From contig CADBPB010000149.1 of NCBI GenBank assembly GCA_902796525.1, positions 1 through 13,606 on the forward strand: a stretch of DNA of 13,606 nucleotides. The letters are read 5' to 3'. Below, in pieces: positions 1-6,169 of the stretch. The notes under the pieces are model-generated. The model did no database searches. It was not told the origin of the DNA and saw only the letters and a program-made list of their open reading frames with translations. This DNA is from an uncultured Erysipelotrichaceae bacterium (lineage in GTDB: Bacteria > Bacillota_I > Bacilli_A > Erysipelotrichales > Erysipelotrichaceae). Every line of letters starts with the position of its first letter. Within the stretch, counting starts at the first letter, position 1. A program made the translations under genes and the position numbers.

Positions 1-898
1 CCGGGTAAGTATGGCCGAGATCGGCTTCGCAGAGCTGCGGGATCTTTTTGAAGACTTTGGCTGTCGCTTTGATGTAGTCCAGCTTCGGATCTTCGATTTT
101 AGGGAAAGCCACTCTTCCTACCAGCACGCCTTTGCAGCAGCGGAACCAGCCGGCATTCTCCATCTGCATCAGCGTCAGATAGTAATTGTAGGAAGACATG
201 TCGAAAACATCGAAATACCAGACGATGCCGTCATCACGGTACTTTTCGATGAATTCATTCACATGATCGAAACGCGTGCCGATCAGTTTTGCTATGACTT
301 CGATGCATCCGCCGATCAGTCTTCCTTCGAATTGCGTCGCATTCCTGCCGATCCATTCCACATCCCCATAGACTTCCTGTTCGGTGATGATATCAAGGAA
401 ACTCTTGTATTTTCTGTAAGATTTCTGAACGGGAATGACTCCTTCCAGGACTTTGAAGAAAGTGCGCTGGCTGCGGTCTTCTTTCGCGGCAAATCCTGCG
501 CCGTTGAAACCGTACAACGTGGCGATATCCAGACCGGTCGTCACGGTAAACAGAAGATTGGTCGGATCCGACATGCCGGAGATCCATTTCGGATTCTCTC
601 TGATATGCTCGAAATCGACATAAGGCATCATCTCCAGCATGAAGTCTCCACCTTTGGCGCAAAGCACCGCTTTGACCTTGGGATCGATGATCAGCTCATC
701 GAGTTCCTTCGCCCGTTTGCGTGCCGTCGTACTGCGCGCATTGTCGTTTCGTACGCTCGCTGTTTCTTTGATGCTGTAGCCATGGGCTGCCAGCACATTC
801 AGCGATTCCTCATAGTTTTCCAGTTTGTTTCCGGCTCCGGCGCTCGGCGCACAGATGCCGATCAGGTCATTCGATTGTAAAAACGGAGGGTATTTCAT
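1..898 (-). CDS. S66-family LD-carboxypeptidase / MccF-like peptidase (3' end beyond window)
   Basis: Serine peptidase of family S66, which cleaves an L,D bond in murein tetrapeptide (LdcA type) or detoxifies microcin C-like acyl-sulfamoyl adenylates (MccF type). The reading frame is open from ATG at 898 to the left edge, giving 299 residues without the stop; family members are about 300-350. Visible: the N-terminal strand with GICAPS (residues 14-19), the nucleophile elbow GMSD with Ser110, the EGRLIGG segment, and DLGH with the expected catalytic His296. At the usual catalytic Glu position I read Asp230 (YFDVFD). No signal peptide is seen, so it is probably cytoplasmic. The start fits the family N-terminus, but no Shine-Dalgarno precedes it; a TATAAT lies six bases upstream of the ATG. 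LdcA and MccF roles cannot be separated from this sequence alone. Confidence 0.88.
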   Translation of the reverse strand, partial: MKYPPFLQSNDLIGICAPSAGAGNKLENYEESLNVLAAHGYSIKETASVRNDNARSTTARKRAKELDELIIDPKVKAVLCAKGGDFMLEMMPYVDFEHIRENPKWISGMSDPTNLLFTVTTGLDIATLYGFNGAGFAAKEDRSQRTFFKVLEGVIPVQKSYRKYKSFLDIITEQEVYGDVEWIGRNATQFEGRLIGGCIEVIAKLIGTRFDHVNEFIEKYRDDGIVWYFDVFDMSSYNYYLTLMQMENAGWFRCCKGVLVGRVAFPKIEDPKLDYIKATAKVFKKIPQLCEADLGHTYP

Positions 899-933
899 AG
901 TTACATTATACAGGAATCAAAAAAGATAAAAAA
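899..933 (-). promoter_or_regulatory. Promoter of the S66 peptidase gene, apparently leaderless
   Basis: On the minus strand a perfect TATAAT (910-905) is followed by six bases and then the ATG (898-896), so the expected transcription start falls on or next to the A of the start codon. The -35 region is only a T-rich run near 933-928. TTTGATTC (921-914) sits three bases upstream of the -10 box. No ribosome binding site is present. Confidence 0.6.
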
Positions 934-935
934 GT

Positions 936-964
936 TTGCATTAACGTACTATTTATTCTAAAAT
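936..964 (+). promoter_or_regulatory. Promoter of the cold-shock gene
   Basis: TTGCAT (936-941), a 17-base spacer and TAAAAT (959-964) form a good housekeeping promoter. The expected start near 971 gives a leader of only about 30 bases, too short for the long thermosensing leader known from E. coli cspA. The ribosome site AAAGGGG (990-996) lies four bases before the ATG at 1001. This promoter and the S66 promoter share the 102-base divergent gap. Confidence 0.72.
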
Positions 965-1000
965 AAGAATGCATATTAAATTTGCTAGTAAAGGGGAATT

Positions 1001-1201
1001 ATGACAGGTAAAGTTAAGTGGTTCAACGCCGCTAAAGGTTATGGCTTTATCACCGGTGATGACGGCAAGGAAGTATTCGTTCACTTCTCAGCGATCCAAG
1101 TCGATGGTTATAAGACGCTTGATGAAGGCCAGGCCGTTGAATATGAAGTCAAAGACGGCGACAAAGGCGCTCAGGCCTACGACGTCAGAAAAATCGATTA
1201 A
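1001..1201 (+). CDS. Cold-shock domain protein (CspA family)
   Basis: A 66-residue single cold-shock domain, the full usual length. It binds single-stranded RNA or DNA and acts as an RNA chaperone in the cytoplasm. The N-terminus TGKVKWFNAAKGYGFI is typical; RNP1 (KGYGFI, residues 12-17) and RNP2 (VFVHF, 25-29) are intact, including the aromatic residues that stack on bases. The gene stands alone on the plus strand between two minus-strand units, with its own promoter and a terminator hairpin that begins inside its TAA. The short leader argues for constitutive or growth-linked expression rather than leader-controlled cold induction, though that is inference. Which Csp paralogue it is cannot be told from one copy. 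Confidence 0.97.
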   Translation: MTGKVKWFNAAKGYGFITGDDGKEVFVHFSAIQVDGYKTLDEGQAVEYEVKDGDKGAQAYDVRKID

Positions 1202-1231
1202 ATAAAAAGAACTGTGAACGTTCTTTTTATT
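1201..1231. terminator. Bidirectional AT-rich terminator hairpin between convergent genes
   Basis: A perfect 12-bp stem (1201-1212 with 1220-1231) with a 7-base loop. Each arm ends in an A- or T-rich run, so it can read as a terminator on both strands. The stem contains the last base of the cold-shock stop codon (1199-1201) and the whole stop codon of the opposing gene (1229-1227). The stem has only three G:C pairs, so its strength is uncertain. Confidence 0.72.
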
Positions 1232-1550
1232 TTATAAACAATAGTATGATTCCCAGAACAAGTTCCAGGATGCCGACGATCAGCGTTTCTTTGATATACC
1301 CGCTCTCTTCCCGGATATTGTAACGCATGTCCCGACTGACTTTTTCATACAGGTCGCCGGCAGATCCGACTCTGGCGGCATTCTGCCCGAACATGGTATG
1401 TATGAAAGTAAAACTTCCAATGATCGTAAACGCGCCTGCCGCCATCAGGGCATCGCACAGGCGCAAGCCAAGAATGCCGACGCCTGCCCAGGCGATCGCG
1501 ATTCCTTCAGCGATAGCCAGAATGAATTTCATATAATTGAAGCCGCCCAT
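1227..1550 (-). CDS. Small membrane protein of unknown function
   Basis: A 107-residue protein that I do not recognise. It has hydrophobic segments at about residues 9-30, 32-52 and 88-106, separated by a charged stretch (about 57-87) with several Arg, Lys, Asp and Glu; two or three membrane helices are likely. The start at 1550 is chosen because AGGTGA, overlapping the stop of the upstream dipeptidase gene, gives a ribosome site at proper spacing; a start at 1619 would overlap that gene by 65 bases with no benefit. An in-frame ATG at residue 7 is a weaker alternative. The four-base gap to the upstream gene indicates co-transcription and coupled translation, so a cell-envelope role beside the dipeptidase is plausible but unproven. 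Confidence 0.75.
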   Translation of the reverse strand: MGGFNYMKFILAIAEGIAIAWAGVGILGLRLCDALMAAGAFTIIGSFTFIHTMFGQNAARVGSAGDLYEKVSRDMRYNIREESGYIKETLIVGILELVLGIILLFIK

Positions 1551-1554
1551 CCTG

Positions 1555-2295
1555 TCACCTGCTTTCCAACGATTTGCTGCTGACCGAGAAAGTGAAATAC
1601 GTATCCGGATAAGGTTCATCCTCCAATGTGAAATGCCACCATTCCTCTGCCAGCGGCTTGAATCCGTGCGCCAGCATCGCTTCCCTGAGGATCATGCGGT
1701 TGGCATACTGTTCCTCGGTGATATCCATATAATCCGGATGCGAGAGTTCCCCGAAATAATCGAACGTCCCGCCCATATCGACTTCTTTTTCCGTATTCAT
1801 ATCGAACAGAGTCAGATCGACGGTCGATCCCCTGCTATGCCCGGAATGTTTGTCGATATATCCTAACGGAAACAGGACGTCTTTTTCCAGTTCGGGATAA
1901 AAGTACGGTTTCATCCTTGTGTCGTCAAAATCCTGTGCCCAGCGCACGAAATGGTCGACGGCTTTCTGCGGACGGTAGGCATCGTAGATCTTCAGGCGGT
2001 AGCCTTTGTCTGCCAGTTCATCGCTGGCCTCCTTTAAAGCCTGTGCCGCTTCTTTCGTCAGGAACGCCAGAGGTTCCTCATAGCCATCGATCCGGTCGCC
2101 GATGAAATTGTAGGTGGAATAGTAACGGATCTCCAGGATCACATCAGGTACGACATCGCTGACCAGCACAAAATCACCGGAATCGGAAGACAGTTTCGTT
2201 CCGTCTTCCAAATAAGTTGTTTTATCTTCCATCGCTTTCCCTCCGCAGGCAGATAACATGACCGATAAGAGGATCATAATAAAGGCTTTTTTCAC
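1555..2295 (-). CDS. D-Ala-D-Ala dipeptidase lipoprotein (VanX/DdpX type, peptidase M15D)
   Basis: Zinc metallopeptidase expected to hydrolyse D-Ala-D-Ala, here outside the membrane. The 246-residue product starts with a lipoprotein signal, KK followed by a hydrophobic stretch and the lipobox LSAC with Cys17 as the lipidated residue. The VanX signature is complete: YRP with Arg108 (substrate-binding in VanX), SGHSRG with Zn ligands His153 and Asp160, and EEWWHF with catalytic Glu218 and Zn ligand His221. The GTG start at 2295 has AGGAGG nine bases upstream and gives the intact signal peptide. It heads a two-gene unit with a small membrane protein. No vanH, vanA or vanRS genes are near, so recycling or remodelling of wall peptides is more likely than glycopeptide resistance (inference). 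Export differs from cytoplasmic VanX. Confidence 0.92.
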   Translation of the reverse strand: MKKAFIMILLSVMLSACGGKAMEDKTTYLEDGTKLSSDSGDFVLVSDVVPDVILEIRYYSTYNFIGDRIDGYEEPLAFLTKEAAQALKEASDELADKGYRLKIYDAYRPQKAVDHFVRWAQDFDDTRMKPYFYPELEKDVLFPLGYIDKHSGHSRGSTVDLTLFDMNTEKEVDMGGTFDYFGELSHPDYMDITEEQYANRMILREAMLAHGFKPLAEEWWHFTLEDEPYPDTYFTFSVSSKSLESR

Positions 2296-2324
2296 TTCGG
2301 ATGGCCTCCTTCTGTCTTACTAAC

Positions 2325-2340
2325 ATTATACCGAATCAAA
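2325..2340 (-). promoter_or_regulatory. Promoter of the dipeptidase unit
   Basis: A perfect TATAAT (2330-2325) lies upstream of the AGGAGG ribosome site, giving a leader of roughly 20-25 bases. No good -35 is seen (TTTTAT at the 17-base position). TTTGATTC (2340-2333) stands two bases upstream of the -10 box, as in the promoter at 899-933. Confidence 0.55.
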
Positions 2341-2349
2341 CGTCTTCAT

Positions 2350-2381
2350 AAAAAGAGAGGCCTGTTCCTTTGAACAGGCCT
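2350..2381 (-). terminator. Terminator of the heat-shock operon after clpB
   Basis: A perfect 10-bp stem, AGGCCTGTTC (2358-2367) with GAACAGGCCT (2372-2381), and a four-base loop. Read on the minus strand it is followed by CTCT and five T residues. It starts five bases after the clpB stop codon and lies just upstream of the dipeptidase promoter, insulating the two units. Confidence 0.88.
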
Positions 2382-2386
2382 TTCGT

Positions 2387-4939
2387 TTATTTCGTTTCTT
2401 TTATGACATAATTACCGTTATCGACATCCACGGTGATCTTCTTGACATCGTAGTTCTCCAGGATGTATTTCGCTGCCAGCGATTCGATCTCGCGCTGTAT
2501 GTGACGTTTCATCGGACGCGCCCCATACGTTTCATCAAAACCGCATTCGACGATCTTGTCCAGTGCTTTGTCCGTAACGGTAAGATCGATATCGGATTCC
2601 TTTAACCGGTTCTTGAAGATGTTCAGGAACTTCAGGGCAACCTTGCGGATCATTTCCCGATCCAGCGGATTGAAGATGATGATCTCGTCGATTCGGTTGA
2701 TGAATTCCGGTTTGAAGGTCATCTTGACGATCTCGTCATAGGCTTTCCGCTTCTTTTCCGGATCTTTCTCGAAAGCGAACTCGCTGCCCAGGTTGGATGT
2801 CATGATGATGATGGTGTTCTTGAAATCGACCGTCACGCCTTTGGAGTCCGTGATCCTTCCGTCATCCAGGATCTGCAACAGGATGTTGAAGACATCCGGA
2901 TGGGCTTTTTCGATCTCGTCAAGCAATACGATGGAGTACGGTTTTCTTCTGACGGCTTCGGTGAGCTGTCCGCCTTCCTCGTAGCCCACATAGCCCGGAG
3001 GCGCGCCGATCAGCCTTGAAACGCTGAATTTTTCCATATATTCGGACATATCGATACGTACGATCTTGGATTCATCATCGAAGAGCTGTTCCGCCAGCGC
3101 TTTGGCGACTTCCGTCTTTCCTACGCCGGTCGGACCCAGGAACAGGAAAGAACCGATCGGACGGTTGACATCGGAGATCTGCGCTTTAGATCGCAGGATC
3201 GCATCCGTCACTAGCGTCAGCGCTTCGTCCTGACCGACGACTCGAACCGAAAGCTGGTCCTTCAGTTTCAGCAGCTTTTCCCGTTCGCTGGACATCAGTT
3301 TCGAGACATCGATATGGGTCCATTTCGAAACGACTTTGGCGATGCTCTGCTCATCGACGACTTCCGACAGCATCCTTCCTTCGTCTTCTTTTTCGCTCAG
3401 CTCTTTCAGCTGTTTCTCCAAAGCAGGAATGGTTTCATACTGCAGTTTGGATGCTTTTTCGTAGTCCGCCCTGTTCTGGGCTTCGGACATTTCCAGCTTG
3501 GACCGTTCCAACGTCTCTTTGATCTCCTTGCTTCTCTTGAGATCTTCCTTTTCCTTGGACCATCTTTCTTCCAGAACGTTTCTCTTCTGCTTCAGTTCTT
3601 CGAGATCCTGCTCCAGTTCGGCCAGACGTTTTTCCGCTTTCTCGTCTTCTTCTTTCTTAAGGGAGATCTTTTCGATCTCCAGAGTATCGATCCTGCGGCT
3701 GATCTCATCGAGCTCCTGCGGCTTGGAGTCCATCTCGACCCTCGTGGAAGCACAAGCTTCATCGATCAGGTCGATGGCCTTATCCGGCAGGAAACGGTCG
3801 GAAATATAACGGTCCGACAGCGCTGCCGCGGCAATGATCGCATCATCCTTGATCTGTACCCCATGGTGCGCTTCGAAACGGTCTTTCAGTCCTCTCAGGA
3901 TCGAGATCGTATCTTCAACGCTCGGTTCGTCGACGCTGACCTTCTGGAATCTGCGTTCCAGAGCGGCATCCTTTTCGATGTACTGGCGGTACTCGTTGAA
4001 TGTCGTCGCGCCGATGCATCTGAGTTCCCCTCTTGCCAGCATCGGTTTGAGCAGATTGGCCGCATCCATCGCGCCCTCTGTCTTGCCTGCGCCGACCAGG
4101 TTATGCAGCTCATCGATGAACAGGATGATCCTGCCATCGGCATTCTCGATCTCTTTCAGAACGGCTTTCAGCCTTTCCTCGAACTCGCCGCGGTATTTCG
4201 CTCCCGCGATCAGAGAACCCATATCCAGTTCGATCAGGTCCTTGTCTTTGAGTCCTAAAGGCACATCGTTGTTGAAGATACGCCAGGCCAGTCCTTCGAC
4301 GATCGCCGTCTTGCCGACGCCCGGTTCGCCGATCAGGACCGGATTGTTTTTGGTCTTGCGGGACAGTATTTCTATGACTCTACGGATCTCGTCATCCCGC
4401 CCGATCACCGGATCGATCTTTCCGTTACGGACATCTTCGACCAGATTGCGTCCGTATTTCTTCAAGGGATTGAGATTGTTTTCATCTTGCTGGTTATTGA
4501 TCATCGTATTCCCCCTTTCTGAAGCATAACGCGCTTCGATATCTTCTTTGGAGAATCCGCAGTATTTGCGTAATTCTTCGCTGACGGATGATTTGTTGAA
4601 TAGTATGGAAATAAACATATCGAACATCGATATGTATTTGTCCTGACGCTGTCTGGAGCGCTGATAGGCTTCGTTATAGGCTTCCGCGACATAACGGCTG
4701 ACCGTCGGCTCCGAAACGGAATCCGTGGAAGGAAGCCGGTTCAGATGCGTATTGTTGACCATGATCAGCTTGTTCACATCCGTATGCATGCTTCCGAGAA
4801 GTTCCGTAATATCTTCTTCATTGAAGAATACCGAAAGCAGATGCTCGCTGGACAGTTCGGAATGACCGTGTTCCTTGCACAGACTCAACGCATTCATCAG
4901 GATCATCTGCAGTTTTTCTGTCATCAGTTCAGGATTCAT
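2387..4939 (-). CDS. clpB: ATP-dependent disaggregase ClpB (Hsp100)
   Basis: Hexameric AAA+ chaperone that threads aggregated proteins through its pore with DnaK/DnaJ/GrpE. The 850 residues carry the standard ClpB layout: N-domain (about 1-140), AAA-1 with Walker A GEPGVGKT (204-211), Walker B with Asp276-Glu277 and Arg fingers 329-330, a long charged coiled-coil M-domain (about 405-525), then AAA-2 with Walker A GPTGVGKT (602-609), VLLDE (671-675), Arg749 and sensor-2 GARP (806-809). The M-domain separates it from ClpC/ClpE, and no IGF/IGL ClpP-binding loop was noticed. The start at 4939 has AGGAGG close upstream. It is last in the hrcA operon, 69 bases after dnaJ, with a degenerate CIRCE and an inverted repeat in that gap. 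A strong internal ribosome site before Met146 could yield a short form without the N-domain. Confidence 0.97.
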   Translation of the reverse strand: MNPELMTEKLQMILMNALSLCKEHGHSELSSEHLLSVFFNEEDITELLGSMHTDVNKLIMVNNTHLNRLPSTDSVSEPTVSRYVAEAYNEAYQRSRQRQDKYISMFDMFISILFNKSSVSEELRKYCGFSKEDIEARYASERGNTMINNQQDENNLNPLKKYGRNLVEDVRNGKIDPVIGRDDEIRRVIEILSRKTKNNPVLIGEPGVGKTAIVEGLAWRIFNNDVPLGLKDKDLIELDMGSLIAGAKYRGEFEERLKAVLKEIENADGRIILFIDELHNLVGAGKTEGAMDAANLLKPMLARGELRCIGATTFNEYRQYIEKDAALERRFQKVSVDEPSVEDTISILRGLKDRFEAHHGVQIKDDAIIAAAALSDRYISDRFLPDKAIDLIDEACASTRVEMDSKPQELDEISRRIDTLEIEKISLKKEEDEKAEKRLAELEQDLEELKQKRNVLEERWSKEKEDLKRSKEIKETLERSKLEMSEAQNRADYEKASKLQYETIPALEKQLKELSEKEDEGRMLSEVVDEQSIAKVVSKWTHIDVSKLMSSEREKLLKLKDQLSVRVVGQDEALTLVTDAILRSKAQISDVNRPIGSFLFLGPTGVGKTEVAKALAEQLFDDESKIVRIDMSEYMEKFSVSRLIGAPPGYVGYEEGGQLTEAVRRKPYSIVLLDEIEKAHPDVFNILLQILDDGRITDSKGVTVDFKNTIIIMTSNLGSEFAFEKDPEKKRKAYDEIVKMTFKPEFINRIDEIIIFNPLDREMIRKVALKFLNIFKNRLKESDIDLTVTDKALDKIVECGFDETYGARPMKRHIQREIESLAAKYILENYDVKKITVDVDNGNYVIKETK
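4502..4520 (-). promoter_or_regulatory. Internal ribosome binding site and start codon in clpB (Met146)
   Basis: Inside clpB the minus strand reads AGAAAGGGGG (4520-4511), six bases, then an in-frame ATG (4504-4502). This is at the boundary between N-domain and AAA-1, where E. coli and other ClpB genes use a second start to make a short ClpB. The short product here would be 705 residues. Confidence 0.65.
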
Positions 4940-4951
4940 CGCTCCTCCTTT

Positions 4952-4978
4952 CTGGCACTTCTATTATCTGAGTGCTAA
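4952..4978 (-). promoter_or_regulatory. Degenerate CIRCE (HrcA operator) before clpB
   Basis: The minus strand has a perfect TTAGCACTC half-site (4978-4970), a 9-base spacer and AAGTGCCAG (4960-4952), which matches the second half GAGTGCTAA at six of nine bases. It lies directly upstream of the clpB ribosome site. A perfect half-site at canonical spacing supports weak HrcA binding and implies a second, clpB-specific start, but no strong promoter is visible. Confidence 0.65.
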
Positions 4979-4991
4979 CGTGTCTGTATTA

Positions 4992-5017
4992 TTTAAGTAG
5001 GTGTTACCCTACTTAAA
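4992..5017 (-). repeat. Perfect inverted repeat at the dnaJ stop codon
   Basis: Arms TTTAAGTAGG (4992-5001) and CCTACTTAAA (5008-5017) form a perfect 10-bp stem around a six-base loop, including the dnaJ TAG (5011-5009). On the minus strand the stem is followed by TAATAC, not a T tract, so it would be a poor intrinsic terminator. It may be a leaky attenuator or RNA-stability hairpin. Because TTTAAG could be a weak -35 and AATAAT (4993-4988) a -10 with an 18-base spacer, it could also be an operator inside a clpB promoter. Confidence 0.6.
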
Positions 5018-6148
5018 GTTCTTTTTGAATTTTTCGAAGACCGATTCTTTCTTGCGGTTTGCCAGTTTCTCGTAGAGTTCTTTTTCTTCTCTAGTGAGTT
5101 TCTTGGGGATCTCTACTTCGACCCTGACATACTGGTCTCCCATATTGGATGTCCGCATATCCTTGATTCCGTAGCCTTTCAGTCTCAGCTGCTGACCCGG
5201 CTGGGTCCCCGCAGGAATCGTCAGTTCGACATCGCCATAGGCCGTCGGTATATCGACTTTGGTCCCCAGGGTCGCATCGACCGAAGAGATCGGCACGGTG
5301 ATATAGATATTGTTGCCATCGCGCTGGAAGTGCTTATGCGCTCTTACATTGATCTCGATGTAAAGATCGCCATTCGGTCCGCCGTTCTCGCCGCGCTCGC
5401 CATAGCCTTGCAGACGGATCTGCTGGCCAGTATTGATGCCGGCAGGAATGGATACTTCCACCTGTTCCTTGACATTGTTGTAGCCCTGGCCGCCGCAATG
5501 CGGACAGATCTTCTTCACATGTCTGCCTGTGCCCCGACAATCCGGGCAGACGGACTGCTGAGAGAAGACGCCGAACGCGGTCCTTGACTGTCTCATGACT
5601 CTGCCCGAGCCTCTGCAGGTCGGACAGGTCTCGAGATCCGCTTTCGTCGCGGCGCCCGTTCCGTCACAGTATGTGCACATCTTGTCGACGCTGATATTGA
5701 TCAGCTTGTCGACCCCATGGACCGCATCCAGGAAATCGATGTCCATCGACATGTAACGGTTGTCGCCTTTGATCGGTCCGGTCCTCCGGGAAGAGGACCT
5801 GGAACCGAAATTGAATCCGGAGAAACCGCCTCCCATACCTCCCATGAACTCCGAGAAGATATCGGAAAGGTCATCCATATTCATACCGCCGAATCCCTGA
5901 GAGAATCCGTCCTGCGCAAATCCATCCATGCCCGCATGACCGAACTGGTCATAGGTGGCTTTCTTCTGCGGGTCAGAGAGGACCTCGTAGGCTTCGTTGA
6001 TCTCTTTGAATTTCGCTTCGGCATCCGGCGCTTTATTGATATCAGGATGATACTGCTTGGCCAACTTGCGATAAGCCTTTTTGATCTCATCTTCACTGGC
6101 TCCCTTGGACAAGCCTAACACTTCGTAGTAGTCACGTTTGTTGGCCAT
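5009..6148 (-). CDS. dnaJ: Co-chaperone DnaJ (Hsp40, type I)
   Basis: Stimulates DnaK ATP hydrolysis and delivers unfolded clients. The 379 residues show all type I parts: J-domain (about 5-70) with HPD at 34-36, a Gly/Phe/Met-rich linker (about 70-125), four zinc-finger repeats CTYCDGTG, CPTCRGSG, CPDCRGTG and CPHCGGQG (beginning at Cys158, 175, 201 and 215), then the two C-terminal substrate-binding domains. All eight zinc cysteines are present. The ribosome site GAAAGGAGG precedes the ATG at 6148, 21 bases after the dnaK stop, so it is co-transcribed with dnaK. The last codons form one arm of the inverted repeat that separates it from clpB. Confidence 0.98.
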   Translation of the reverse strand: MANKRDYYEVLGLSKGASEDEIKKAYRKLAKQYHPDINKAPDAEAKFKEINEAYEVLSDPQKKATYDQFGHAGMDGFAQDGFSQGFGGMNMDDLSDIFSEFMGGMGGGFSGFNFGSRSSSRRTGPIKGDNRYMSMDIDFLDAVHGVDKLINISVDKMCTYCDGTGAATKADLETCPTCRGSGRVMRQSRTAFGVFSQQSVCPDCRGTGRHVKKICPHCGGQGYNNVKEQVEVSIPAGINTGQQIRLQGYGERGENGGPNGDLYIEINVRAHKHFQRDGNNIYITVPISSVDATLGTKVDIPTAYGDVELTIPAGTQPGQQLRLKGYGIKDMRTSNMGDQYVRVEVEIPKKLTREEKELYEKLANRKKESVFEKFKKNFK

Positions 6149-6169
6149 GATACCTCCTTTCTTCAGTTA

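Noticed and set aside
11..880. Long plus-strand open frame of 289 codons
   Set aside because: It lies antisense to the S66 peptidase frame, whose motifs are unmistakable; the plus frame has no family features and no ribosome site.
965..1000. Cold-shock RNA thermosensor leader
   Set aside because: The leader predicted from the promoter is about 30 bases with no stable fold visible.
1551..1619. Upstream start (1619) for the small membrane protein
   Set aside because: It would overlap the dipeptidase gene by 65 bases and add an Arg-rich tail; AGGTGA before 1550 gives a better start.
1555..2295. Vancomycin resistance cluster
   Set aside because: Only a VanX-like dipeptidase is present, with a lipoprotein signal; no vanH, ligase or two-component genes flank it.
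3314..4258. Plus-strand open frame of 314 codons inside clpB
   Set aside because: It is a shadow of the coiled-coil and AAA-1 coding region; the translation is Phe/Gln-rich with no recognisable fold.
4940..5008. CtsR operator upstream of clpB
   Set aside because: I looked for the GGTCAAA heptad repeat typical of CtsR and saw none; the HrcA half-site is the only known-type element.
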